Below, one piece after another: positions 26,802-34,052 of a stretch of 50,887 nt of DNA. This DNA comes from a bacterium (GTDB taxonomy: Bacteria > Desulfobacterota > Binatia > HRBIN30 > CADEER01), in the NCBI GenBank assembly GCA_030430165.1, contig JAUIGL010000046.1, positions 1-50,887 of the forward strand, written 5' to 3'. Below the pieces are notes generated by a model. It had not been told where the DNA came from and ran no database searches. It saw only the letters and a list, made by a program, of their open reading frames with translations. Made by a program: the position numbers and the translations under genes. Numbering within the stretch: the first letter of the stretch is position 1; each line of letters starts with the position of its first letter.

Positions 26802-28907
26802 ATGTGGAATCCCTGGGCAGATAGCGACGCCGTGGAGGATCTGCGCGGCCGACTCAAGTGGTTCCTGCTCGGCAGGGTAGCGGTTCTCTCGTGCTTCTTC
26901 CTGGTCGTCGCCATCGGCTATCTCGCGCGCGGCGAACAGGGATATCTGATCTCGATCAACTCGCTGATCGCCATCGTCGGTCTCGCCTATGGAGTCACCC
27001 TGGTATCGGCGCTGCTCCTCGATCGCCTGTCGGACCTGGGCTTCTTCGCCTATCTGCAGATGGCGATCGACGTGCTGCTGATCACCGGAGCAATCTACCT
27101 CACCAGCGGCATCGACAGTCCGTTTGCCTTCCTCTACACGCTGGCAATCGTCAATGGCGCAGTTCTTTTGTTCTCGAACGGCGCGCTGTTCACAGCGGCG
27201 GTCGCCACCGTTGCCTTCGACGCCCTTCTGCTGTGTCTGGGCTTGGGCATCATCGAAGCGGTGCGGCCGCACGGCCTGCCCCCGGCACAGCTGGACGCCG
27301 AGCTGTTCTCGAGGCTGGTCACGACGAACCTGACCTTCGTTCTGGTCGCGCTTCTGTCGAGCTTCTTGACCAAGCGAATCTTTGCCGCCGAACAACGGGC
27401 GATCGAACAGCGCGCCGAGAAGCAACGAATCGAGATCCTCAAGGACACTCTCGCCCAGGCCATCGGCAGCACCCTGGTCACCACCGATGCCGAGGGAAAG
27501 ATTCTCAACGTCGACTCCAAAGGAGACGGGGTATTTGCCAACGACGAGGGGGAAAAGCTCCGCGGACGCGACATCGGCGACGTCTTCCCGGCGCTCAAGC
27601 TGACTCAGAGCGCCCGTCTGCGCTTTCTTCAGTCTCCCGGAACCGTGGACCCCATCGAGTTCACGCTGGAAGGCGAGGCCGAAAACCCGGCAACCGAGAT
27701 TCGATGCTCCACTGCGCCGCTGCGCGACACGTTCGGACACGTGATCGGGGCCCTCTACGTCCTCCAGGACATCACCACCCTGCGCGAGGTCGTCGAAGTC
27801 GAGCCGAGTGAGTCGGAGGCCGAGCTCTGTGAGCCACTAATTTCCGACGACACCGACGATTTGGAGCCGAGCGACGGAATGTACGGCAACGCGCCGCAGA
27901 TCCGAGAGCTCCGCAAGCTGATCGCCAAGGTCGCAAACTCGGACGCGACGGTGCTCGTCACCGGAGAGAGCGGCACCGGGAAGGAAGTCGTCGCCCGCGC
28001 CATCCACGCGCAGAGCCCGCGTCGCGACAAGCATTTCGTCGCCATCAACTGCGGCGCGATTCCCGAGAACCTCATCGAAACCGAGCTCTTCGGTCACACC
28101 AAGGGATCGTTCACCGGAGCCGTTTCGGATCGGGTCGGGTCGTTTCGCATGGCAGACGGTGGAACGATCTTCCTCGACGAGATCGGAGAGCTCCCGCTCC
28201 AGCTTCAGGTCAAGCTTCTGCGCGTGATTCAGGAAAGGGTCTTCCGCCCGATCGGCAGCGAAACCAGCGTCGCCGTGAACGTCCGCATCATCGTCGCGAC
28301 CAACCGCGACCTGCAGGCACGCGTCCAGGAAGGGCAGTTCCGCGAGGATCTCTTCTACCGCGTCAACGTCATCCACCTCGAGCTACCGCCGCTGCGCGAG
28401 CGCAACGAGGACATTCCGCTCCTCGCCCGACATTTCCTCAAGCAGTTCTCCACCATGCACGGCCGCGAGATCGGACGGTTCTCGGGTGAGGCCGCTCGAG
28501 CACTGCTCGACTACGACTACCCGGGTAACGTCCGCGAGCTGGAGAACATCGTCGAGCACGCAGTCGCGCTATGCGACGGAGACACCGCGTCGATCGAGCA
28601 TCTACCCGCGTATCTTTCGGACGAGCACCCCGCTGGGGATCGAGCCGTCAAAGCACCTCGAATGGCAAGTCACATCCCCGAGCACTCGGCGCCCAACGTG
28701 CCGCAGCTCGACAGTTGGGACGATGTCGATCTCGAGCGCGATCTCGCGGAATACGAGAAAAACATCCTCCTCAGAGCGCTCAACGAGGCCGGTGGAGTGA
28801 AGAAGCGGGCGGCCGAGCTGCTCGGGATCAACTACCGCTCTCTGCGCCACCGACTGCAGAAGTATGGCCTGGCCGACATCCGTCCGGGCTCGGCAGCACT
28901 TCAATAG
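26802..28907 (+). CDS. PilS-PilR fusion: membrane sensor joined to sigma-54 activator, no kinase or receiver
   Basis: This 701-residue protein occupies the place of pilS and pilR. Residues about 20-190 form a PilS-like module of roughly six membrane segments, followed by a short coiled coil (AEQRAIEQRAEKQRIEILKD) and a PAS domain (about 215-325, ending GALYVLQDITTLREV). After an acidic linker the sigma-54 AAA+ domain begins at GNAPQIRELRKLIAKVA. It has Walker A GESGTGKE (about 388-395), the sigma-54 contact loop GSFTGA (about 436-441), Walker B GGTIFLDEIGE and an NVRELENI C-terminal subdomain. A Fis-type helix-turn-helix ends the chain (KKRAAELLGINYRSLRHRLQ). No H-box, HATPase or receiver with a phospho-Asp is present. 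It should be a one-component, membrane-tethered activator, with pilA as the likely target because a sigma-54 promoter lies just downstream. The start is 3 bases after pilC. Confidence 0.93.
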   Translation: MWNPWADSDAVEDLRGRLKWFLLGRVAVLSCFFLVVAIGYLARGEQGYLISINSLIAIVGLAYGVTLVSALLLDRLSDLGFFAYLQMAIDVLLITGAIYLTSGIDSPFAFLYTLAIVNGAVLLFSNGALFTAAVATVAFDALLLCLGLGIIEAVRPHGLPPAQLDAELFSRLVTTNLTFVLVALLSSFLTKRIFAAEQRAIEQRAEKQRIEILKDTLAQAIGSTLVTTDAEGKILNVDSKGDGVFANDEGEKLRGRDIGDVFPALKLTQSARLRFLQSPGTVDPIEFTLEGEAENPATEIRCSTAPLRDTFGHVIGALYVLQDITTLREVVEVEPSESEAELCEPLISDDTDDLEPSDGMYGNAPQIRELRKLIAKVANSDATVLVTGESGTGKEVVARAIHAQSPRRDKHFVAINCGAIPENLIETELFGHTKGSFTGAVSDRVGSFRMADGGTIFLDEIGELPLQLQVKLLRVIQERVFRPIGSETSVAVNVRIIVATNRDLQARVQEGQFREDLFYRVNVIHLELPPLRERNEDIPLLARHFLKQFSTMHGREIGRFSGEAARALLDYDYPGNVRELENIVEHAVALCDGDTASIEHLPAYLSDEHPAGDRAVKAPRMASHIPEHSAPNVPQLDSWDDVDLERDLAEYEKNILLRALNEAGGVKKRAAELLGINYRSLRHRLQKYGLADIRPGSAALQ

Positions 28908-29027
28908 GTGACTTACATGGCAATTCGCTGCCACTCGCGACGGAAAACGTCATCCAATGCTGCGCTTCGTCAATCGACCGACACCCCGACCCCGGGCATT
29001 GCGAAGAACTTGGAAGTTCCCGCCGGG

Positions 29028-29044
29028 TTGGCACAGGCGTTGCT
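29028..29044 (+). promoter_or_regulatory. Sigma-54 promoter of pilA
   Basis: TTGGCAC (29028-29034) and TTGCT (29040-29044) are separated by five bases, matching the -24/-12 consensus TGGCAC-N5-TTGCW, with GG and GC exactly 12 bases apart. Transcription would begin about 29055, leaving an 80-base leader before pilA. Sigma-54 control of pilA by PilR is established in Pseudomonas, Myxococcus and Geobacter, and the only sigma-54 activator in the window is encoded just upstream. Confidence 0.85.
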
Positions 29045-29135
29045 CACTAGAAATGGCAAGCGACGCGCTTGAGACGCGTCAACCAAATCAGCCCAACAAA
29101 CGGCTTCGGCCAAAACCACTCTCGAAGGAGGCAAC

Positions 29136-29534
29136 ATGAAGGCAATCACGGTTCGGATGAAGGACAAGGGTTTCACACTGATTGAGCTGCTGGTGGTCGT
29201 CGCGATCATCGGTATCCTCGCGGCGATCGCGATCCCGCAGTTCGCTCAGTACCGTCAGCGCGGTTTCGACGCTCGCGCCAACTCTGACCTGCGCAACGCT
29301 GCTACGTCGGAAGAGGCTTACTTCGCGAGCTTCCTGAGCTACGTGTCGTGCGCCAGCGCCTCCGCCTGTGAGACTGCGCTTCCGGGTTACGACGCTTCGA
29401 ACACCGTCACCCTCGCGATGACGGCTGGTGGTACGGCTGCCGAGCCGACCTTCACCGGTACGTCTACCTCGACCAGCGGTTCGGGCATCACCTTCTCGTA
29501 CGACAGCGCCGCCGGCGGTATGCAGACTCCGTAA
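29136..29534 (+). CDS. pilA: Major type IVa pilin PilA
   Basis: This 132-residue prepilin has a 12-residue leader ending MKDKG, then FTLIELLVVVAIIGILAAIA, with Phe at +1 and Glu at +5, as needed for PilD cleavage, N-methylation and assembly. The mature protein has a two-Cys segment (CASASAC) and a Ser/Thr/Gly-rich C-terminal half (TGTSTSTSGSG and around), which could carry O-linked sugars. A strong AAGGAGG lies four bases before the ATG. It is preceded by a sigma-54 promoter and followed by a strong intrinsic terminator, so it is a single-gene transcript. The protein is shorter than Pseudomonas pilins. Confidence 0.95.
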   Translation: MKAITVRMKDKGFTLIELLVVVAIIGILAAIAIPQFAQYRQRGFDARANSDLRNAATSEEAYFASFLSYVSCASASACETALPGYDASNTVTLAMTAGGTAAEPTFTGTSTSTSGSGITFSYDSAAGGMQTP

Positions 29535-29575
29535 TCACGGATTCAGCTAGCACGACGCTGAAAGCAGCATCCATA

Positions 29576-29604
29576 GGGAGGGCCTCACGGCCCTCCCTTT
29601 TTTT
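29576..29604 (+). terminator. Intrinsic terminator of pilA
   Basis: GGGAGGGCC-TCAC-GGCCCTCCC forms a perfect 9-bp GC-rich stem with a four-base loop, followed immediately by seven T residues. It is the clearest rho-independent terminator in the window and separates the pilA transcript from the downstream genes. Confidence 0.95.
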
Positions 29605-29694
29605 CTTCCAGACGAGCGCTCTCGCCGAACAGCCGCGCGACCGCAGAGAAACGAGAAAACAACCCAGCGCAAGCCGGCGGATACAACATTCGAC

Positions 29695-29722
29695 TTCGCA
29701 TGCGAGTCTTTGAGGGTATAAT
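29695..29722 (+). promoter_or_regulatory. Putative sigma-70 promoter for the ABC/glycosyltransferase operon
   Basis: A perfect TATAAT at 29717-29722 is preceded after 16 bases by TTCGCA (29695-29700), four of six matches to the -35 consensus. It lies just downstream of the pilA terminator and about 17 bases upstream of the chosen ATG of the TPR gene, so the transcript would have a very short leader. Confidence 0.6.
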
Positions 29723-29738
29723 TTTCCCCGGCAGAACG

Positions 29739-30659
29739 ATGACCAGTGCGTTTCGTAGCATCTCTTTTCTAGTAGCCCTGTCAGCATTGGTGATGCTGAC
29801 GGGCGTCTTGCGTTCCGATCTGCGCGCGCGCGCCGCGCTCTCCGTCGCCGATGACGCGCCGATCTACCTACCCCGAGCCGAGCTCCTCAGACCGTTCTCG
29901 CTCGGCTACCACAACGTTCTCGCCGACATCCTCTGGTTCCGCGCCATCAGCTACTTCGGCGAGCACTACCGCAGCGACCGCACCTACCCCTGGCTGGCCC
30001 ACATCTGCGAGTTGGTAACCAACCTCGACCCAAAAGCCGAGCACGTCTACCGCTTCGCCGGCCTGATTCTTCCCTGGGAGGCGGGCGAAGTAGACCAGGG
30101 CATCGCCATGCTCGAAAAGGGAGCGCGAAATCTCCCCAACTCGTGGGAGCTCGCCTACTACCTCGGCTTCACGCGCTTCTTCTTCAAGGACGACAAAAAA
30201 CAGGCCGCCGCCGACTTGCAGCGAGCATCGACGCTCCCCGGGGCGCATCCGGGAATCGCGCATTTGGCCGCGACCCTGACTCGCGAGGTATCGGGACCGG
30301 AAGCGACGATGGCGTTCTTGTCGAACCTCGGGCAGGCATCCGACTCGGCGAACGTCCGCCAGGTGATCGCCCGCAACATGCAAGAGTCGTCGGCAGCCGT
30401 CGCCCTCCAACAGATCGCGGCGGCAATCGATGCGTTCGAGCAAACGGAAGGTCGAGCTCCGCAGTCGGTCGAGGAGCTGCAAGAGACCGGGTATCTGCAA
30501 ACCGTCCCCGCGGATCCGTTTGGGGGACGTTTCGTCCTCGACGCCGACGGCACCCCGGTCTCGTCGACCGGGCGCAAGCCCGGCCGTACCCACGTGAGCC
30601 GCGTTCGCCGCCGCGCACTGGAAGGCAAGCGCGGCGACGCACTCTTCGGAGGCGATTGA
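29739..30659 (+). CDS. Membrane-anchored TPR protein in the PilG position
   Basis: This 306-residue protein has an N-terminal membrane anchor (RSISFLVALSALVMLTGVL) and TPR-like helices: YHNVLADILWFRAISYFGEH, GIAMLEKGARNLPNSWELAY, and a segment with DDKKQAAADLQRASTLPG. The C-terminal part (ALQQIAAAIDAFEQTEGRAP, then QSVEELQETGYLQTVPADPFGG) resembles the pseudopilin-like or helical tails seen in such proteins. In Myxococcus xanthus the genes between pilA and pilD are pilG, pilH and pilI, and this gene takes the pilG position, but homology to PilG is not shown. The ATG at 29739 is chosen because the earlier start overlaps the promoter. Confidence 0.75.
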   Translation: MTSAFRSISFLVALSALVMLTGVLRSDLRARAALSVADDAPIYLPRAELLRPFSLGYHNVLADILWFRAISYFGEHYRSDRTYPWLAHICELVTNLDPKAEHVYRFAGLILPWEAGEVDQGIAMLEKGARNLPNSWELAYYLGFTRFFFKDDKKQAAADLQRASTLPGAHPGIAHLAATLTREVSGPEATMAFLSNLGQASDSANVRQVIARNMQESSAAVALQQIAAAIDAFEQTEGRAPQSVEELQETGYLQTVPADPFGGRFVLDADGTPVSSTGRKPGRTHVSRVRRRALEGKRGDALFGGD

Positions 30660-30662
30660 AGA

Positions 30663-31595
30663 ATGGAACCGATTCTCCAGATCGAAGCGCTCTCGAAGGA
30701 CTTCCGCAGCGATTGGACGTTCCGCGCGACACGCGTGTTGCACTCGATCGACCTCGAGATCGCGCAGGGCGAGTGTTTCGGTCTGCTCGGGCACAACGGC
30801 GCCGGCAAGACGACGACCTTCAAGCTGATCCTCGGCTTTCTGCGACCGACCTCGGGCAGAGTCCTCTTCGAAGGAACGCCGCTGACCGCTCCGGCGCGCG
30901 CCTACATCGGCTTCCTCCCCGAGCACCCCTACTTCTACGAGTACCTGACGGTCCTCGAGACCCTCACCCTGTTCGCCAACCTCTACGGGATCGAGCGCAG
31001 AGCGCAGCGCCAGAAGATCGACGCGGTCATCGAACGGGTCGGGCTCGGCCACAAACGGCGGGCCGCCCTGCGCAGCCTGTCCAAGGGCACTCTGCAGCGA
31101 GTCGGGATCGCTCAGGCCATCCTCAATCAGCCGCGCCTGCTGGTGCTCGACGAGCCAATGTCGGGACTCGACCCGATCGGTCGCCGCCAGATGCGAGAGC
31201 TGATCCGCGACATCCGCGATCAGGGAACCAGCATCATCTTCTCGTCGCACATCCTTCCCGACGCCGAAGCACTCTGCGATCGGGTCGGGATCCTCACCCA
31301 GGGAGAGCTCAAGAAGACGATCACGCTCGCCGATCACTCCGGAGCCGACCACTTCGAGGTGAAGTTCGCCAACCCGAGCGAATCCCTGCGCGCCGCGCTC
31401 GCCGGGCTCTCAGGAGTCTCGATCAGCCTGAACGGCACGCGCGGCACCGCCAACATCCCGAACCAGCAAATGGTCGACCAGCTGGTCGACATCCTGCGCC
31501 AACACGGTGCCTCGGTGGAAAGCCTGCAGCCGCGACACACCTCACTCGAGGAAGAGTTCGTTCAGCATGCCGGATCCGCGACCAGAATCGACTAG
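30663..31595 (+). CDS. ABC transporter ATP-binding protein (PilH-like)
   Basis: This 310-residue ABC ATPase has Walker A GLLGHNGAGKTTTFKLIL, a Q-loop region (FLPEHPYFYEYLTV), a variant signature LSKGTLQRVGIAQAI (usual LSGGQ), Walker B LLVLDEPMSGLDP and the switch His in IFSSHILPDAEAL. A C-terminal domain of about 80 residues follows, as in exporters of the DrrA/NatA type. Together with the permease at 33282-34052 it makes an exporter-type ABC system in the PilH/PilI position of the Myxococcus pil cluster, where such a transporter is needed for pili. GGAGG lies 10 bases upstream. The gene overlaps the next one by 29 bases. Confidence 0.9.
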   Translation: MEPILQIEALSKDFRSDWTFRATRVLHSIDLEIAQGECFGLLGHNGAGKTTTFKLILGFLRPTSGRVLFEGTPLTAPARAYIGFLPEHPYFYEYLTVLETLTLFANLYGIERRAQRQKIDAVIERVGLGHKRRAALRSLSKGTLQRVGIAQAILNQPRLLVLDEPMSGLDPIGRRQMRELIRDIRDQGTSIIFSSHILPDAEALCDRVGILTQGELKKTITLADHSGADHFEVKFANPSESLRAALAGLSGVSISLNGTRGTANIPNQQMVDQLVDILRQHGASVESLQPRHTSLEEEFVQHAGSATRID

Positions 31596-33285
31596 CCGCG
31601 CGCTGCAGGTCGCGGTGGTCGCTGCCACCGCCTTGCTCGTGTACGCCAACGCGCTCGGCAACGGGTACGCGTTCGACGACCAATGGGTGATCCAGGACAA
31701 CCCGATCGTCCAAGCGTACAGCTGGCCCGAAATCTTCACCAGCACCTACTCCCCGGGGCCAGTCTATCGGCCGCTGACGCTGCTCACCTTTGCCATCGGC
31801 GAGCGACTCGGCATCAACCCGCTCGCGGGGCACGCGTTCAACGTTCTGCTGCATGCGCTCGCGTCTTGCCTGGTCTACGCGCTGGCGATGCGCCTCCAAA
31901 CGAGAAGAGGGGCAGCCTTTGCCGCGGCGATGCTGTTCGCCGTACATCCGATTCACACGGAAGCGGTCGCCGGGCTGGTCGGCCGGGCCGAGCTGCTCGG
32001 AGCGCTGTCGGCGCTGACCGCGCTGCTCTGCTTCGCCCGGTCGCTCGAGAATACGCGCCGCGCCGGTCTCTGGCTCGCAGCCTCGATCAGCGTGTTCGCG
32101 ATCGGCCCGTTCGCCAAAGAGAACACTCTCACCATCCTGCCGCTGATCATCCTCTGGCATTGGTACAAGCGGCCGAACGACACTCTCGTCCAACGAGTCG
32201 CTGTCGGCGGAGCTTTCGTCGCCGCGGCGCTCTTCTACCTGTCGATCCGGCTCTACGTCACCAAGGCGCTGACCTACCCGACCCCCTTCCCGCCGCTCGA
32301 CAACCCGTTGGCGCACGTGCCGTCCGGAGTCAGAATTTCCACCGCCGTGGTCGTGCTCTTCGATTATGCCGGCCTCCTGCTCGCCCCGCTCGTGTTGTCG
32401 GCCGACTACTCCTTCAACCAGGTCAAGCTGGTGAGCTCGGCACTCGACCCGCGATTCCTGCTGGCGGCGGCGGTGTTCGCGGTCTTCGCCCTCGCACTGT
32501 GGCTGGGGCGACGCCGTCACCCCGTCCTGATCGCCTGCGCCTCCTTCTTCGCCTGCACGCTCAGCCTGACCTCGAATCTGCTGTTCCCGATCGGCACGAT
32601 CAAGGCGGAGCGATTGCTCTACTTGCCGTCGGTCGGGTTCTGCATCGCCGTCGGCTACGCGGCCGCGACGATGGCCGGTCGCTGGCCGCGGCAGACACGG
32701 GCAATGCTCGCCGCCGTCCTCCTGTTGCTCGCGGGGCGCACCTGGGCCCGCAACTGGGACTGGCGCGACAATGCGACCCTGTTCGCCGCCACCGTGCAGT
32801 CTGCTCCCGACAGCGCCAAGGCGCAGTACAACTATGGCACGGTCCTGCAGGACCGCGGCGAGATCGACGACGCGATGCACCACTTTCGCGCCGCCCTGTC
32901 GATCTATCCGATGTACCGCCAGGCGGCCTTCGCGATCGGCAAGGCCTACGAGCTCAAGCACATTCCGGCGGGCGCTCTGCACTGGTACGCCAAGGCGACC
33001 GAGATCGACTGGGAGACGACCAGCGCCCACTTACAGACTGGCTTGATTCGCCAGCAGCTCGGCGAGTACGCCGCCGCCGAGGCGGCGTTTCGCACCGGCT
33101 TGGATCAGCAGCCGGACAATCCGTTTCTTCTCCTGGCGCTCGGCGCGACCCGCATGCAGCAGGGCGACCGGTGGGAAGCCTACCGCCTGACTCGGACCTA
33201 CGACGAACTAACGTGGACCAAACCGCGCTACCGGGAGCAGTACGCCGAGCTCAGGCATCAGCTGGGTCGCGCACTGAACCTATGA
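31567..33285 (+). CDS. TMTC-like membrane protein with C-terminal TPRs (putative O-mannosyltransferase)
   Basis: This 572-residue protein has a GT-C multi-membrane N-terminal part and a TPR C-terminal part (about residues 420-560). GNGYAFDDQWVIQDNP carries the acidic pair found in the first loop of TMTC and PMT-type glycosyltransferases. ADYSFNQVKLVSSALDPRFL matches the DUF1736 segment typical of TMTC proteins, whose animal members transfer O-mannose to cadherins. TPR units include AQYNYGTVLQDRGEIDDAMH and FRTGLDQQPDNPFLLLALGA. The gene sits between the ABC ATPase and permease genes, overlapping both neighbours (29 and 4 bases), so it is translated with them. The substrate is unproven; pilin is one candidate. 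Confidence 0.85.
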   Translation: MPDPRPESTSRALQVAVVAATALLVYANALGNGYAFDDQWVIQDNPIVQAYSWPEIFTSTYSPGPVYRPLTLLTFAIGERLGINPLAGHAFNVLLHALASCLVYALAMRLQTRRGAAFAAAMLFAVHPIHTEAVAGLVGRAELLGALSALTALLCFARSLENTRRAGLWLAASISVFAIGPFAKENTLTILPLIILWHWYKRPNDTLVQRVAVGGAFVAAALFYLSIRLYVTKALTYPTPFPPLDNPLAHVPSGVRISTAVVVLFDYAGLLLAPLVLSADYSFNQVKLVSSALDPRFLLAAAVFAVFALALWLGRRRHPVLIACASFFACTLSLTSNLLFPIGTIKAERLLYLPSVGFCIAVGYAAATMAGRWPRQTRAMLAAVLLLLAGRTWARNWDWRDNATLFAATVQSAPDSAKAQYNYGTVLQDRGEIDDAMHHFRAALSIYPMYRQAAFAIGKAYELKHIPAGALHWYAKATEIDWETTSAHLQTGLIRQQLGEYAAAEAAFRTGLDQQPDNPFLLLALGATRMQQGDRWEAYRLTRTYDELTWTKPRYREQYAELRHQLGRALNL

Positions 33286-34052
33286 ACAAGATTGCCGCCC
33301 TCGCCCTGAACACGACGCGCGAAGCCATCCGCAACCGCGTTCTCTACTCGATCCTGTTCTTCGCGGTGCTGATGGTCGGCGTCTCGGCCATTTTCGGATC
33401 GGCGTCGATCGGCGATCCGATGCGCTACGTCAAAGACTTCAGCCTGATGAGCATCTCGCTGTTCGGAGTGATCATCGCCGTCGTGCTCGGCGTCAATCTC
33501 CTGCATCAGGAGCTGAGCAAGAAGACCATCCTCAACACCCTGTCGAAGCCACTCGCGCGATGGCAGTTCGTACTCGGGAAGTTCCTCGGCCTGCTGCTGA
33601 CGCTATCGGTGATCGTCACCGCGATGTCGACCGGACTCGCACTCTTCCTTGCGCCGATCGAGGGTTACTTCGACTGGGGCATTCTGATCGCTTCGATCGG
33701 TGCGCTGCTCGAGATCATGATCGTGATCGCGTTCGCGATGTTCTTCTCGTCCGTGGTCGTCACGCCGACCCTGGCCGGCCTTTTCACCATCGGCTGCTTC
33801 ATCGCCGGCAGATCACTCCAGTACCTCAGCTACTTCCAGCGGGAGACCACCAACCAGGCGGTCCGCATCGTTGCCGATCTACTCGACCGGCTCCTCCCCA
33901 GCCTCGACCTGTTCTTGCTCGCCGATCGCGTCGTGCACGGCGACACCGTCGGCATCGGTTTCATGACCTATCTCGCCAGCTACGCATTCGCCTACAGCGC
34001 GCTGCTGCTCCTTCTGGCGACAGGCTTTTTCTCGAGACGCGAGTTCAAATGA
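33282..34052 (+). CDS. ABC transporter permease (PilI-like)
   Basis: This 256-residue integral membrane protein has about six hydrophobic segments, starting NRVLYSILFFAVLMVGVSAI and including MSISLFGVIIAVVLGVNLL with the typical ABC-2 motif ELSKKTILNTLSKPLARWQF. It is the permease partner of the ATPase encoded at 30663-31595. The ATG at 33282 overlaps the TMTC stop as ATGA, and its own stop overlaps the next gene as ATGA. This fixes the start over a longer non-homologous frame and shows tight translational coupling of the whole set. Confidence 0.9.
   Translation: MNKIAALALNTTREAIRNRVLYSILFFAVLMVGVSAIFGSASIGDPMRYVKDFSLMSISLFGVIIAVVLGVNLLHQELSKKTILNTLSKPLARWQFVLGKFLGLLLTLSVIVTAMSTGLALFLAPIEGYFDWGILIASIGALLEIMIVIAFAMFFSSVVVTPTLAGLFTIGCFIAGRSLQYLSYFQRETTNQAVRIVADLLDRLLPSLDLFLLADRVVHGDTVGIGFMTYLASYAFAYSALLLLLATGFFSRREFK

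Noticed and set aside
28918..28932. TGGCAATTCGCTGCC as a second sigma-54 site before pilA
   Set aside because: The GG-to-GC spacing is 11, not 12, and the -12 part is poor; the site at 29028 fits exactly.
31683..34052. A 789-codon frame covering the TMTC and permease genes
   Set aside because: Its first two thirds are an out-of-frame reading of the TMTC gene; only the end is the real permease, whose start at 33282 is fixed by the ATGA overlap.
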